A stretch of DNA of 64,000 nt from the NCBI RefSeq assembly GCF_000243415.2, contig NZ_KI912270.1:1426001-1490000 (forward strand), written 5' to 3'. A program made the translations under genes and the position numbers. Of this stretch, positions 43,697 to 54,100 are shown piece by piece. This DNA comes from Mycolicibacterium tusciae JS617. Lineage in GTDB: Bacteria; Actinomycetota; Actinomycetes; Mycobacteriales; Mycobacteriaceae. How positions within the stretch are numbered: the first letter of the stretch is position 1; every line of letters begins with the position of its first letter. The notes below the pieces were generated by a model. The model did not search any database and had not been told where the DNA came from. It worked only from the letters and a program-made list of their open reading frames with translations.

Positions 43697-44176
43697 ATGA
43701 ACGACGAGCGGATTTTCGAGCTGCAGCGACGGCTCGAACGCATCGAGGAGGAGCGCGCGATCGAGCGGGTGATCGCGTCGTACGGTCCGCTGGTCGACGC
43801 CGGTGAGGCCGACGCCGCAGCGGAGCTGTGGGCCACCGATGGAAGCTACGACGTCGAAGGCTGGCCGATGCGCAGCCGCGAGGACGTTGCGGCGATGGTG
43901 CGTTCCGATGCCCACCAGGGTCTGATCAGCCGCGGTTGCAGCCATTTCCTGGGCCCGGCGGTGGTGACCGTCGACGGCATGGACGCGGTCGCGGTGTGCG
44001 AGTCGGTGCTGCTGGTCCACCGCGGGGACGGCTTCGTCGTCGCGCGGGCGGGAGCCAATCACTTCCGGCTCAGACTCATCGACGATCGATGGCAGATCGT
44101 GGAACGGACGACGCGAACTCTGGACGGCAAATCCGAAGCACGTGACCTGTTGGCTTCGGGGGTCGCCGGTTCATGA
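43697..44176 (+). CDS. NTF2-fold (SnoaL-like) protein
   Basis: Encodes 159 residues behind AAGGAG. A leading coiled-coil-like helix (LQRRLERIEEERAIERVIAS) is followed by the cone-shaped NTF2 fold: YGPLVDAGEADAAAELWATD, SREDVAAMVRSDAHQGL, HFLGPAVVTVDGMDAVAVCE. It is sandwiched between two SDR genes and overlaps the second by ATGA. A dehydratase or isomerase acting with them is plausible. Confidence 0.88.
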   Translation: MNDERIFELQRRLERIEEERAIERVIASYGPLVDAGEADAAAELWATDGSYDVEGWPMRSREDVAAMVRSDAHQGLISRGCSHFLGPAVVTVDGMDAVAVCESVLLVHRGDGFVVARAGANHFRLRLIDDRWQIVERTTRTLDGKSEARDLLASGVAGS

Positions 44177-44952
44177 GCGGACAACTCGAGGGCAAGGTGG
44201 CCCTGGTGACCGGTGCGGGCGCGGGCATCGGCGAGGGCATCGCTCGGCGCTTCGCCGACGAGGGCGCGAAGGTCGTGGTCGCCGAGATCGACTCGGCTGC
44301 AGGTGAAGCCGTCGCGCGATCGACAGGCGGAACGTTTGTATCCACTGATGTGTCCGATCGCGGTCAGGTCGAGAATGCCGTGCAGACCGCTCTGTCGACA
44401 TACGGGTCGGTCGACATCGTGGTCAACAATGCATGGGGCGGCGGCGGGATCGGCCGGGTCGAGAAGAAGACCGACGAACAGTTGTCGCAGGGCATCGCCG
44501 TCGGCTACTACGGCCCCTACTGGGCGATGCGCGCGGCGTTCGGACACATGAAGGAGAAGGGCTGGGGGCGGGTCATCAACATGTGCAGCCTCAACGGTGT
44601 CAACACCCACATGGGTTCACTGGAATACAACGCGGCCAAGGAGGCGCTGCGCGCACTCACCCGGACCGCCGCACGGGAGTGGGCGCCGACGGGAGTCACG
44701 GTCAACGCGATCTGCCCGGCAGCCAAGAGCCAGGCTTTCTTTCGCGCGATCGGCCAGTACCCGGAGCTGGAGGCGCTGGCCGACGCGGCGAACCCGATGG
44801 GCCGCATGGGCGATCCATACGACGACATCGCACCGATCGCGGTATTCCTGGCCGGCGACGGTTCGCGCTATCTGACCGGCAATACCTTGTTCGCCGACGG
44901 CGGTAGCCATATCAACGGTGCGCCGTGGGCGCCCGATCTCGATGCCGGCTAA
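44173..44952 (+). CDS. Short-chain dehydrogenase/reductase
   Basis: Encodes 259 residues. The cofactor loop is ALVTGAGAGIGEGIARRF, with NNAW in the NNAG position and the catalytic Ser-Tyr-Lys in MCSLNGVNTHMGSLEYNAAK. It overlaps the NTF2-fold gene by four bases. The end overlaps the convergent metallopeptidase gene by four bases. Confidence 0.93.
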   Translation: MSGQLEGKVALVTGAGAGIGEGIARRFADEGAKVVVAEIDSAAGEAVARSTGGTFVSTDVSDRGQVENAVQTALSTYGSVDIVVNNAWGGGGIGRVEKKTDEQLSQGIAVGYYGPYWAMRAAFGHMKEKGWGRVINMCSLNGVNTHMGSLEYNAAKEALRALTRTAAREWAPTGVTVNAICPAAKSQAFFRAIGQYPELEALADAANPMGRMGDPYDDIAPIAVFLAGDGSRYLTGNTLFADGGSHINGAPWAPDLDAG

Positions 44953-45974
44953 GAGGTGACCTCTTCGATGACGGTGTGGACGAACCGCATCTTCTCCAGC
45001 ACGGCGGCGGGCAGCACGAACGGGTACAGGTCTTCTTTGCCCATGGAGCGGTTGATCATGTTCAACGACCAGGACAACGGAAGCCACATGTCGATGATCG
45101 TTTGAAATCCACTCGGCCCCAGCACTCCTCGCTCGAATGTCGCGGACGCAGGAGCGAAGCTGAACGCAGCTGCGGTGTCCAAGGTGTCGCGGATGTGCAG
45201 GTAGTGGGCGAAGGTCTCGGCCCAATCCTCGGCCGGATGCATGGTGGCGTAGGACGAGACGAATTTCTTTTCCCAGTTCGGTGGTGCGCCCTCGTTATAG
45301 TGACGGTCCAGCGCTGCCTGGTAGTCGGCGTCGGCGTCACCGAACAGCTCGCCGAACTGCTTTTTGTAGTCCTGCGACGGATCGACCAGTCGGTAGTAGT
45401 AGTAGTGCCCGATCTCGTGGCGGAAGTGGCCGAGCATCGTCCGGTACGGCTCGTCCATCGCCACTCTGAGCTGCTCTCGGTGCACGTCGTCGCCCTCGGC
45501 GAGGTCGAGTGTGATCAGGCCGTTCTCGTGACCGGTGAACACCTTCTCGAATTCGCTGGACAGTAGGTCGAATGCGAGTCCGAAATCCGGGTCTTCGTCG
45601 CGCCCGACGATCGGCAGCTTCATCTCGTGCAGTTCGACGATCAACCGTCGCTTCGCCTTCTCCGCTACGGCGAACGCCACCATGGCCTTGGTGTCGGACT
45701 CGTTCGGCCGAGTCCGGGTCAGGGCGCACGACGCGCACAGCCGTCGGGTAGGCGCCTTCTCAACCAGCCAGTTGCACTTGGCGAGATACAAATTCGCGCA
45801 CAACTGATACTCACTCGAGTCGACGGCTCCGGCGTGTTCGCTTTCTTCGGGGGGTGCGATGACCAGCAGCGCCATGTCCTTTAGTGAGAACCCCAACGAA
45901 CTCTTGCACGACAGGCACAGCGAGTTCTCAAACGACAGCCGCTGGCCGCAGTTGGGACAGGTGAAGTCACGCAT
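44949..45974 (-). CDS. Zinc-ribbon metallopeptidase (Peptidase_Mx type)
   Basis: Encodes 341 residues. Two zinc-ribbon pairs lead: C6/C9 with C20/C23, and C59/C67 with C80/C83. The peptidase motif HEIGH (H186, E187, H190) lies in LGHFRHEIGHYYYYRL, with a later Glu in HPAEDWAETFAHYLH that may be the third ligand. The start ATG overlaps the transglutaminase stop by eight bases. It belongs to the ATP-grasp/transglutaminase operon and may process that system's product. Confidence 0.9.
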   Translation of the reverse strand: MRDFTCPNCGQRLSFENSLCLSCKSSLGFSLKDMALLVIAPPEESEHAGAVDSSEYQLCANLYLAKCNWLVEKAPTRRLCASCALTRTRPNESDTKAMVAFAVAEKAKRRLIVELHEMKLPIVGRDEDPDFGLAFDLLSSEFEKVFTGHENGLITLDLAEGDDVHREQLRVAMDEPYRTMLGHFRHEIGHYYYYRLVDPSQDYKKQFGELFGDADADYQAALDRHYNEGAPPNWEKKFVSSYATMHPAEDWAETFAHYLHIRDTLDTAAAFSFAPASATFERGVLGPSGFQTIIDMWLPLSWSLNMINRSMGKEDLYPFVLPAAVLEKMRFVHTVIEEVTS

Positions 45975-46959
45975 GCAGGACCCCGCCCTGGTAGGGCGCC
46001 ACGTCGACCGCGACGTCGATGACACTTTTCTCGGAGTCGGTGTAGATGATGCCGCGCAAGGGCGGTACGTCTGCGTAGTCACGACCGAATCCGACGGTGA
46101 TGTAGCGCTCATCGACCATCTGGTTATTGGTTGGGTCAAACCCGAGCCATTGGTTCTGCGGCGTCCACACCGACGCCCATGCGTGAGTGGCGTCGATTCC
46201 CACCATGCGTTCCTTTCCCGGAGGCGGGTCGGTTGCCAGGTATCCGGAGACGTAGCTGGCTGCCAACCCATTGGCACGCAGGCAGGCGATGGCCAGCCGC
46301 GCGAAGTCTTGACATACCCCCTCGCGGGCCGTCAAAACCTCGCTTACCTGTGTCGACACCGTCGTCGAACCGGACCGGTAGGTGAAATCGGAGTAGATCC
46401 GCGACGTCAGGTCACGCAGCACGTCGATGAGCGGGCGCTCAGGCGCGAAACTCGGTGCGGCATAGTCACGTAGCTCGTCGGTGATCTCGTGCGTCCGCAG
46501 ATCGAGGGTGAACTCGGTGGCCAGAGCGCCGTCCGGCCCGACCGGCCGCGAAATCTCCCACGGCGCACGGGCCGATCCGCCGTCGTAGAGGCCGGCCGGC
46601 GGCGGATCCACTTCGACCACCGAACTGCTCGTGATCGAGAGCGTCTGGTGCCGCTCGGTGACGTGGAAGTAGGAGCTGATGTTGCCGTAGGCGTCGCGGC
46701 TGGTGGAACTATCCGCCGCCTCCGGTTCGATCACCAACTCGTGCGACAAACAGCGTTGCCGCGCGGAATCGCGCGGCGTGAGAAAGCCACGGCCGTAGCT
46801 GCTGGTGACGACATCGGAGTACCGGTACACCGTACGGTGCGAAACCTGGTAGCTGCGGCTCGATCTCGCCGTGTTGATCCCCGGGTCGTCCCCTGCGCTG
46901 CGCGCGTGGCCCCGTAGCTCCTGCCCGCCGGACAATGGTCCATCGGGGAACGCCGTCAC
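45967..46959 (-). CDS. Transglutaminase-like cysteine protein
   Basis: Encodes 330 residues. An N-terminal transglutaminase-N domain (YQVSHRTVYRYSDVVTSSYG) is followed by the core with Cys216 (EGVCQDFARL), His259 (DATHAWASVW) and Asp275 (FDPTNN), a full catalytic triad. Bacterial members are more often amidases or peptidases than crosslinkers. The GTG start overlaps the ATP-grasp stop (GTGA). Confidence 0.93.
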   Translation of the reverse strand: MTAFPDGPLSGGQELRGHARSAGDDPGINTARSSRSYQVSHRTVYRYSDVVTSSYGRGFLTPRDSARQRCLSHELVIEPEAADSSTSRDAYGNISSYFHVTERHQTLSITSSSVVEVDPPPAGLYDGGSARAPWEISRPVGPDGALATEFTLDLRTHEITDELRDYAAPSFAPERPLIDVLRDLTSRIYSDFTYRSGSTTVSTQVSEVLTAREGVCQDFARLAIACLRANGLAASYVSGYLATDPPPGKERMVGIDATHAWASVWTPQNQWLGFDPTNNQMVDERYITVGFGRDYADVPPLRGIIYTDSEKSVIDVAVDVAPYQGGVLHA

Positions 46960-49595
46960 GGCATCACCCGGCGTTCGTCGGGGCCCCACAGCGGTTGCAT
47001 ACCGCCGGGCAGCGACAGGTGCGTCGCGGTGATCACGCGAGACAAGTCCCGCAGATCGGCATGCATGTCGTCGAGCAAGGTCGTGAGCTCTGCACGGCGG
47101 CCCTCGGCCGACACCTCTTCGAGGTCGGCCGGCTCGATGCGGCGCAACCGGGTGATGATTTCCTCGACCAGCCGCTCGGGCTTTGATGAGCCCGACGATC
47201 CCGGAAGCGACTTCAGCCCGGTACGGAGACGCTCGAGCTGGTAGGCCAGCGACCGCGGATTCTCTGCGTCGAACAACACCAGGTCGGCCACGGCGGCGAC
47301 ATCAACGATGCCGGGATTGCGGCGCCGGTAAATGACCGACGACTCGCAGGCCACCAGTGTGGATTCCGTGATGGTCTGCTCGGCGCCCAGGCTACGGGCG
47401 GTGGCGAGTGTGGCACGCAGCAATGCCGTCAACCCCAATCCTCGTTCGATGCGTTTGCCGATGTCCATCATTGTCCAACCGACGTCGTGCACCATCGACT
47501 CGGCGGCCACCCCCGAAAGCGCCAGCATGCCCGACAGCGTCCGGTTGCTCGTCGAAGACAGGAACGCCTCACCCTCGGCCTTCGAATCCGGTGGCGAGTC
47601 TGGAGCATGCAGCAGCGCCCGCTCGACCGCCGCCAAAACCATCCAGGTGTCGTTGGACATCTGGTCGCGCACCGCACGCGCGGCCAGACCGAGGCGCTCG
47701 ACGGACTGCGCGAGGGAGCCCGAACGGTGCCGGTCGGCGGTCAACGACCACAGCGTCGTCGGCGCCGTCGCCACCATCTCGGCGTAGTCGCCGTCGCCGG
47801 TAGACGTTCCGGTGATCGAGCCGAGCGCGGCAAGCAGCACCGGTACACACTCACTGCCTGGCAGCTCCCGGCGGTAGCGGAACTCGTGGTAGCGCTCCCG
47901 GGTCACGGTGAGCAACCGGGCCATGTTCTCTGCACGCTCGGCGTAGCGACCCATCCAGAACAGGTCGGACAGCACACGCGGCGAGCTGACCGCTCCGGTG
48001 GGGCTTGGGGTGATGGCGGGCAGCTCCATCGGCGGCGCGGTGGGGGTGCGTTCAGCGGTCACCCGGGACGGCGTACGCACCCAGATATCTTTTCCTGCAA
48101 CGGTGTTCAATGTGAATCCGGCATTCCCGGGTGCGACAAGGTATCCGAGCCCGCCGATCATCGGCGCGTATCCGCTTCGCTGCGACACCGTGAACAATCG
48201 CATGCCCACGTTGGCGGCCGACAGTCCGCCCGGGTAATAGTCGGTCGGCGCCGAGGAGAACTGCGGCAGTTCCTGGCCAACCCATTGCCACGGCGTGGCT
48301 TCGATGCGTACCCCGAGTGCCTTGCGCTGCGCGGATGTCAGAGTCGGCCCGACGATTGTGTCCCCGCCTGTGACCGGCCGAAGCAGCAGTGACGACAGGT
48401 TGGCCAACAGGTAGGAGCGTTCGGTGTTGATGCCGCCCCAGTACAGCGGCGCGGTGCGCAACAGCGGGGTCTCCCCCAGCAGTCGCTCGGCCAGCTCGGG
48501 CAGAAAGCGAAGCAGCCCAGGGCTTTCCAGGATGCCGCTGCCGAGCGAGTTGACGACAGTCACCGCGCCGCGCCGCAGCACCTCGACGAGCCCGACGACG
48601 CCGAGTCCCGAATCCGGGCGCAGGTCAAGCGGATCGGCGTAGTCGGCGTCCACTCTGCGCAGCACCACATCGACGCGTTTGAGCGTGCCCATCGATCGCA
48701 TCCACAGCTTGCCGTCGCGTACCACCAGGTCCGCGCTCTCCACCAACGGGAAGCCCAGCACGCTGGCCACGTAGGCCTGGTCGAAGGCGGTCTCGGAGTG
48801 GATTCCGGGGCTCAGCACCACGACCACCGGTTCTTCCGCGGACTCAGGCGCGGCGTCAATCAGCGCCAGACGCAGCGCCTGCGCCCAGGGTGAAGCCGGA
48901 CGCGGCCCGATGCGCTCGTACACGTCGGGGATGGCGTGTGCGACCACCCGGCGATCGGCCAGCGCATAGCCCGCGCCGGATGGCGCCTGCGTCCAGTCCG
49001 CGTTGACCACGAAGCTGCCGTCACGCGCGCGACTCACGTCGCAGCCGTGCATGAACAGCTGGTGCCGCCCGGGCACCTCGATGCCCCGCGCCGCGCGGAT
49101 ATAGCCGGGGTGGGCGAAGAGCAACTGCGGGGGCAGCACGCCACTGGTCACCGACACGCGCGGGCCGTAGAGGTCTGTCAGCACCGCGTCGAGCAGCCGC
49201 GACCGCTGCAGTACACCGGCTTCTAGGATGTCCCAGTCAGGCGACGAGATGACCAACGGCAATGCATCGAGGTGCCACGGTCCGGGCTCGGCCGCACCGC
49301 TGCCGTTGGTGACGGCGTCACCATTGCGGTCGACCTGGACGTAGGTGATGCCGTCGTTGTCGACCAAGCTGCGCACCGTCGACCGAAGCTGGTTGAGGCC
49401 ACTACGTCCCCGCTCGCCGACACAGTCGGCGACCTCCTGCCAGGCCGGCCGGATATTGCCTGCCGGATCGACGAATTCGTCATACCCGCTGACCGTGCCC
49501 CCGCGTACGTCGAACAGCGCATGCTGGGCTCGCGCGGAGCGATACCGGGACAGCAGGTTGTCGATGTCGGGTTGACTAGCTGCGGGTAGGACCAT
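46956..49595 (-). CDS. Circularly permuted type 2 ATP-grasp ligase fused to alpha-E domain
   Basis: Encodes 879 residues. The first 520 or so are the circularly permuted ATP-grasp (DUF404/407/403): DVRGGTVSGYDEFVDPAGNI, MHGCDVSRARDGSFVVNADW and VVVLSPGIHSETAFDQAYVA. Residues about 560-870 are the helical alpha-E domain (LSDLFWMGRYAERAENMARL). In many bacteria these are separate genes. Such ligases are predicted to form amide bonds on peptides, but the product is unknown. Its ATG originally overlapped the DUF2126 stop (TGATG); an IS now lies upstream. Confidence 0.93.
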   Translation of the reverse strand: MVLPAASQPDIDNLLSRYRSARAQHALFDVRGGTVSGYDEFVDPAGNIRPAWQEVADCVGERGRSGLNQLRSTVRSLVDNDGITYVQVDRNGDAVTNGSGAAEPGPWHLDALPLVISSPDWDILEAGVLQRSRLLDAVLTDLYGPRVSVTSGVLPPQLLFAHPGYIRAARGIEVPGRHQLFMHGCDVSRARDGSFVVNADWTQAPSGAGYALADRRVVAHAIPDVYERIGPRPASPWAQALRLALIDAAPESAEEPVVVVLSPGIHSETAFDQAYVASVLGFPLVESADLVVRDGKLWMRSMGTLKRVDVVLRRVDADYADPLDLRPDSGLGVVGLVEVLRRGAVTVVNSLGSGILESPGLLRFLPELAERLLGETPLLRTAPLYWGGINTERSYLLANLSSLLLRPVTGGDTIVGPTLTSAQRKALGVRIEATPWQWVGQELPQFSSAPTDYYPGGLSAANVGMRLFTVSQRSGYAPMIGGLGYLVAPGNAGFTLNTVAGKDIWVRTPSRVTAERTPTAPPMELPAITPSPTGAVSSPRVLSDLFWMGRYAERAENMARLLTVTRERYHEFRYRRELPGSECVPVLLAALGSITGTSTGDGDYAEMVATAPTTLWSLTADRHRSGSLAQSVERLGLAARAVRDQMSNDTWMVLAAVERALLHAPDSPPDSKAEGEAFLSSTSNRTLSGMLALSGVAAESMVHDVGWTMMDIGKRIERGLGLTALLRATLATARSLGAEQTITESTLVACESSVIYRRRNPGIVDVAAVADLVLFDAENPRSLAYQLERLRTGLKSLPGSSGSSKPERLVEEIITRLRRIEPADLEEVSAEGRRAELTTLLDDMHADLRDLSRVITATHLSLPGGMQPLWGPDERRVMP

Positions 49596-49674
49596 CAGTG
49601 CAGAACGGTACGCACTCGGCGCAGATCCAAGATCCCCGGCGCGCCCACGTCGGTGGATTGGCGCGCCTGCTTCT
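49595..49674 (-). pseudogene. Severed 3' end of the DUF2126 gene
   Basis: Joining this piece to the gene body across one copy of the 9-bp target duplication restores an open frame of 23 codons (ARQSTDVGAPGILDLRRVR then TVLH). It ends in a TGA that overlaps the ATG of the ATP-grasp gene. It is now cut off on the far side of the IS. Confidence 0.88.
49666..49674. repeat. Target-site duplication, left
   Basis: CCTGCTTCT, identical to 51131-51139, directly flanks the IS end. Nine bases fits the IS256 family. Confidence 0.9.
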
Positions 49675-51130
49675 GAGGATGTCCCGAGTTCCGTGGAACT
49701 TCGGTGGCGGTCCGGTGAGCATCAGGCTGCGCTCACTTGATCATTGTGCACTTCGGGTACGACAGATTCGGCGGTCTCGCGTTCGAGGGCTGATCGCAGT
49801 GACGGCAGGTGCAGGTGGCCGTTCACCCGGCGGAACTGCTTGCCGGCCTCGATCATCCCGGCCGCACACCAACGCAGCGCCATCTGCCCGTCGCGCCAGC
49901 GCTTGACGTTGCCGGCGTGTTCGCGGCAGACCGAGATCATCGACTCGATGCAGTTGGTCGAGCGCAAGGTGCGGGCCAGGGTGGGCGGCACACCCAGGCG
50001 CAGCACCGTGAGCGTCTCATCGAGCCCCTCGCGCACACTCGCCGCCGCGCCGGGATGGGTGCGGTCGAGTTCCTTGGCCAACCCCAGCAGCGCGGCTTCG
50101 GCCTCCAACGCTGATCCGGCGTGGTAGGCATCAGTCATCCTGCGGCCTACGGTGGTTCGAAGGCGTTGGGGCAAATGGTCTTTCACGTTCCGAATCTTGT
50201 GCAGCTGACAGCGCTGGATGACGGGGTGATCGAGCACGTCGAGCACCGCCTTGCGCAGCGCCTTGGACCCGTCCAGACCGACCAGCATCGGGCGGGTGAC
50301 GTCCAGGCCACGCTCGCGCAGGTCCACCAGCAGCTCGGTGACCAACGTGGCGTTCTCCGTGGAGCCCTCCACCAACGCCAGCGGATGCTTGACCCCGTCG
50401 ATGCCGATCCCCATCGCCACGACGCAACACGACTCGGCGAAGTGCACCCCGTCGATCATCAACGCCACCAGATCCAGCCCGGACAGATCAGCGGCCAGCA
50501 ATTCGGCCAGCGCGGTCTCGGTCATCGCCACGAACCGCCGCGAAACCGCCGACTTGCTTGTTGCCGAACACGTTTCGGCGACCTGGACGCCGACCGGCTC
50601 CAGCCCAACCGGGTAACGGCGAGTGGACAGCCCGGCCAGCATCTTCTCCATCGCCATCTTGCCTAGGATCTCGGTGGAACTGAACAGCTCATAGGACGCC
50701 ACCGCCAACTCGCCCGTCCCGTCGGCGGCGCGCACCCGAGGCCGGGTCACCGGCACCCGCCGCCCACCCAAGGTCACCGAGCCGCGTTCACGACCATGCC
50801 GCACCGCCCGACGCGCGCCGTCATGGCGGCCCTTCGGGCCCGCCAACGCGGTCACGTCGGCCTCCATCAACGCCGCCATCACCTGCAGGCCCGCGCCGAC
50901 AGCCAACGCCAGCAGGCCCTCGCTCATGTTTTCGGCGATCTCGCTCATCGCCACACTGACCCGTTCGGGAACCGCGGATGCGCTCACCTCGACGGACTGA
51001 ATCTGGTTACTCTTCTTCATGGTGGTCCCCTTGCTGTAGGAGTTCTTGGCGGAACGCCCGATACCTACCACACGGCAGGTTTCGAGCGGGGGACCGCCAC
51101 CTCAACTTCTACGAGACCCGGGACAACCTC
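49675..51130. mobile_element. IS256-family insertion sequence, complete
   Basis: 1456 bp, bounded by terminal inverted repeats of about 39 bp. The left is 49675-49713 and the right 51091-51130, matching at about 32 of 39 positions with one gap, both beginning GAGG(A/T)TGTCCCG. A 9-bp duplication flanks it. It carries one intact transposase gene. The intact ends, full duplication and clean reconstruction of the interrupted gene indicate a recent insertion. Confidence 0.95.
49722..51020 (-). CDS. IS256-family transposase
   Basis: Encodes 432 residues, from an ATG six bases after AAGGGGA. The mutator-type DDE core shows the first Asp in ALMIDGVHFAES, the second in PMLVGLDGSKALRKAV, C-x-x-H in QRCQLHKIRNVKDHLP, and the Glu in STNCIESMISVCREH. 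No frameshift or stop is present, so it is probably active. Confidence 0.97.
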   Translation of the reverse strand: MKKSNQIQSVEVSASAVPERVSVAMSEIAENMSEGLLALAVGAGLQVMAALMEADVTALAGPKGRHDGARRAVRHGRERGSVTLGGRRVPVTRPRVRAADGTGELAVASYELFSSTEILGKMAMEKMLAGLSTRRYPVGLEPVGVQVAETCSATSKSAVSRRFVAMTETALAELLAADLSGLDLVALMIDGVHFAESCCVVAMGIGIDGVKHPLALVEGSTENATLVTELLVDLRERGLDVTRPMLVGLDGSKALRKAVLDVLDHPVIQRCQLHKIRNVKDHLPQRLRTTVGRRMTDAYHAGSALEAEAALLGLAKELDRTHPGAAASVREGLDETLTVLRLGVPPTLARTLRSTNCIESMISVCREHAGNVKRWRDGQMALRWCAAGMIEAGKQFRRVNGHLHLPSLRSALERETAESVVPEVHNDQVSAA

Positions 51131-54100
51131 CCTGCTTCTCGCGGATGTCTGACATGTCGAGGATGCCGGGCGTGAAACCGGTGGTCTCGAAGCGGCGGCC
51201 GCGTCGCGACTCGGCCTCAACGGCGTTGACGGGCGGCGTGTCGTAGGAACGTCCACCGGGGTGCGACACGTGATAGGTGCAGCCGCCACGTGACGTGCCG
51301 GTCGCAATGTCGAGCAACTCGAACCGCAGCGGACCGTCCACGGTGATGGACGGGTGCAGCGCGCTCGGCGGCTGCCACGCCCGGAACCGCACGCCGCCCA
51401 CCTGAACATCGGGGTTGTCGGTAGCGAGCAGCGGTACCGGGTGGCCGTTGGCGGTAACCACGTAGCGTTGGCGGTCGGCGCCGATGAGACGTACCTGGAT
51501 CCGCTCGACGGACGAGTCGACGTAGCGCGTCATCCCGCCCGCGGTCGCCTCCTCCCCCAACACATTCCACGGTTCGATCGCCCCGCGAAGCTCGATCTCC
51601 ACACCGTCGAAGACGGCCGTACCGATACGGGGGAACCGGAACTCGGTGAACGGATCGAGCCAGCTGGTGTCGAAGTTGATGCCGTGCGCCCGCAGATCCG
51701 CGGCCACGTTCGCGATGTCGTGAATCAAGAAGTGCGGCAACAGGTATCGTCCGTGCAGATTGGCGCCGTGGCGGATGAGCGGTGCCCGCAGCGGTTCGTC
51801 CCAGAACCATGCGACCAGCGACCGCACCAACAATGACTGCACCATCGCCATCTGGTAATGCGGCGGCATCTCGAATCCGCGCAGTTCCAGCAGACCCAGC
51901 CTGCCGCGCGGACCGTCAGGGCTGTACAGCTTGTCGATGCAGAACTCGGCGCGGTGGGTGTTGCCGGTGATGTCGGTCATCAGGTGCCGCAACGCCCGGT
52001 CGATGATCCATGGAGCGGGTCCACCCTCCTCGGCCGCCAATCGCGCGATTTCGGCGAACGCGATTTCGAGTTCGTACAGCGCGTCGTTGCGGCCTTCGTC
52101 CACCCGGGGCGCCTGCGATGTCGTGCCGATGAACCGCCCGGAGAACAGGTAGGACAGCGACGGGTGACGCTGCCAGTAGGTCAGCATCGACACCAGCAGA
52201 TCGGGACGGCGCAGCAGGGGCGAATCCGCGGGCGTGATGCCGCCCAGGGTGATGTGGTTGCCTCCTCCAGTGCCGCCGTGGCTGCCGTCGACGTCGAACG
52301 ACTCGGTCGACAGCCGGGCCAGCCGGGCCTCACCGTAGAGGGTTTCCAGCTGCTGCTTCTGCTCGGCGAAACTGGCCGTCGGAGCCACGTTGACCTCGAT
52401 GACCCCGGGGTCTGGAGTGACGCTCGCCGAGGTGATTCGTGGATCCGGCCCAGGCCCGTAACCCTCGAGCACGACGGGGCAGTGGGTCTTGGCCGCGGCG
52501 GCCTCCACCCGGCGGATCAGATCGACGAAGTGCTCGGCCTCGTCGGTCGGCGGCAGATAGATATAAAGAATTCCGTCTCGAACCTCGGCGACGACCGCGG
52601 TAGTCGGCATGGCGTCGGCATCCACGACTTCCGCGTCGTCGGTTTCGGATTCGACGGGCAGTTCTTCGCGGCGCTCCAACGGATCTGCGGCGTGGGTCGG
52701 TTCCGGCGGACTCCAGCTGATCGACTTGAGCGGCAGCCGCAGCCCGGCCGGCGAGTCGCCATCGAGCAGCACGATTCGCCCGCGCCGCAGCCGCCAGTCG
52801 GCGCTGGCCCATCCGGAGCCGTCGTCGGCTCGATGCAACGGCAGCACGTAGGCGGCCGGTTCGGCGACGGTCTCCTCCAACCGTGCGATCAGGGCGGCGC
52901 GGGCATCGGCGGTGTCGGCTTCCAAATCGTCGGCGGCAGCGACCGGTTCGCCGTCTGGTAGGCGCACCGCCGCGCCGAGTCGGCTCAACGCATCCTCGTA
53001 TGCCGGCCGGATCTGGGAAGCAGGCAGACCGAGTCCGTCGGCGAGCGCACCGAGCAAACGCAGTCCGGCATCGGGCGTCACGTCGATCGTCGGCGACGTT
53101 GACTGCCATGGATCGGCAAGCAGAGCTTCGTCGCGCCACAGCGGCTCACCATCGGTGCGCCAGTACAACCCGATCTGCCAGCGCGGCAACGGTTCTCCCG
53201 GATACCACTTGCCCTGGTTTCGATGGACCAGGCCCTGCGGCGCCCACACCTTCTTCAGTCGCGCGGCGAGGTCTGATGCCAGTCGCCGTTTGTGGGGCCC
53301 GTCGGCATCGGTGGTCCACTCGGGGTCGACCTGGTTGTCGATGGAAACGAACGTCGGCTCGCCGCCCATCGTCAGGCGGACGTCACCGGCGGCCAACCGC
53401 TCGTCGACGCGGCCGCCGAGCTCACAGATGGCGCCCCAGGCGGCCTCGGTGTACGGGAGCGTGACCCGCGGGTCCTCGTGGATGCGCGTGACGATGTTGG
53501 CGAAGTCCAGCGTCGTCTGGCACGGGCCCGTGGCGCCCGTGATGGGTGCCGCGGACTCCGGGTGCGGGGTGGCCGACAGCGGGATGTGGCCCTCCCCTGC
53601 GAACAGCCCCGACGTCGGGTCCATCCCGATCCAGCCGGCGCCGGGGATGTACACCTCGGCCCATGCGTGTAGGTCCGTGAAGTCGGCGGCCGGGCCCGAC
53701 GGTCCGTCGAGCGCCTCGACATCAGAGGTGAGCTGCACCAGATAGCCGGACACGAAGCGAGCGGCAAGCCCGAGCTGACGCAGGACCGACACCAGCAGCC
53801 AGGCCGAGTCCCGGCACGAGCCGATTCCGGTTCGCAGGGTGTGGTCTGGAGTCTGCACGCCGGGTTCCATCCGCAGGCTGTAACCCACGTCGGCATTGAT
53901 GGCGCGGTTGAGCGCGACGAGGAAGTCGATGGTGCGCGTCCCCGGCGCAACGGAGAAGTTGCTCACCCATGCCTGGACGAGGTCGCCGGGTCCGGAACCC
54001 TGATCGGACTCGTCCACGGGCCGCAGGTATCCCTTGAGGTCCTCGGCGAGAGCCTTGGGGTAGGTGAAGCCGATTTGCTCGGCGTACTCCTCGATGAAGA

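Noticed and set aside
49675..51130. Composite transposon carrying the ATP-grasp genes
   Set aside because: Only one IS copy is present and its 9-bp duplication flanks just the IS, so it is a single insertion.
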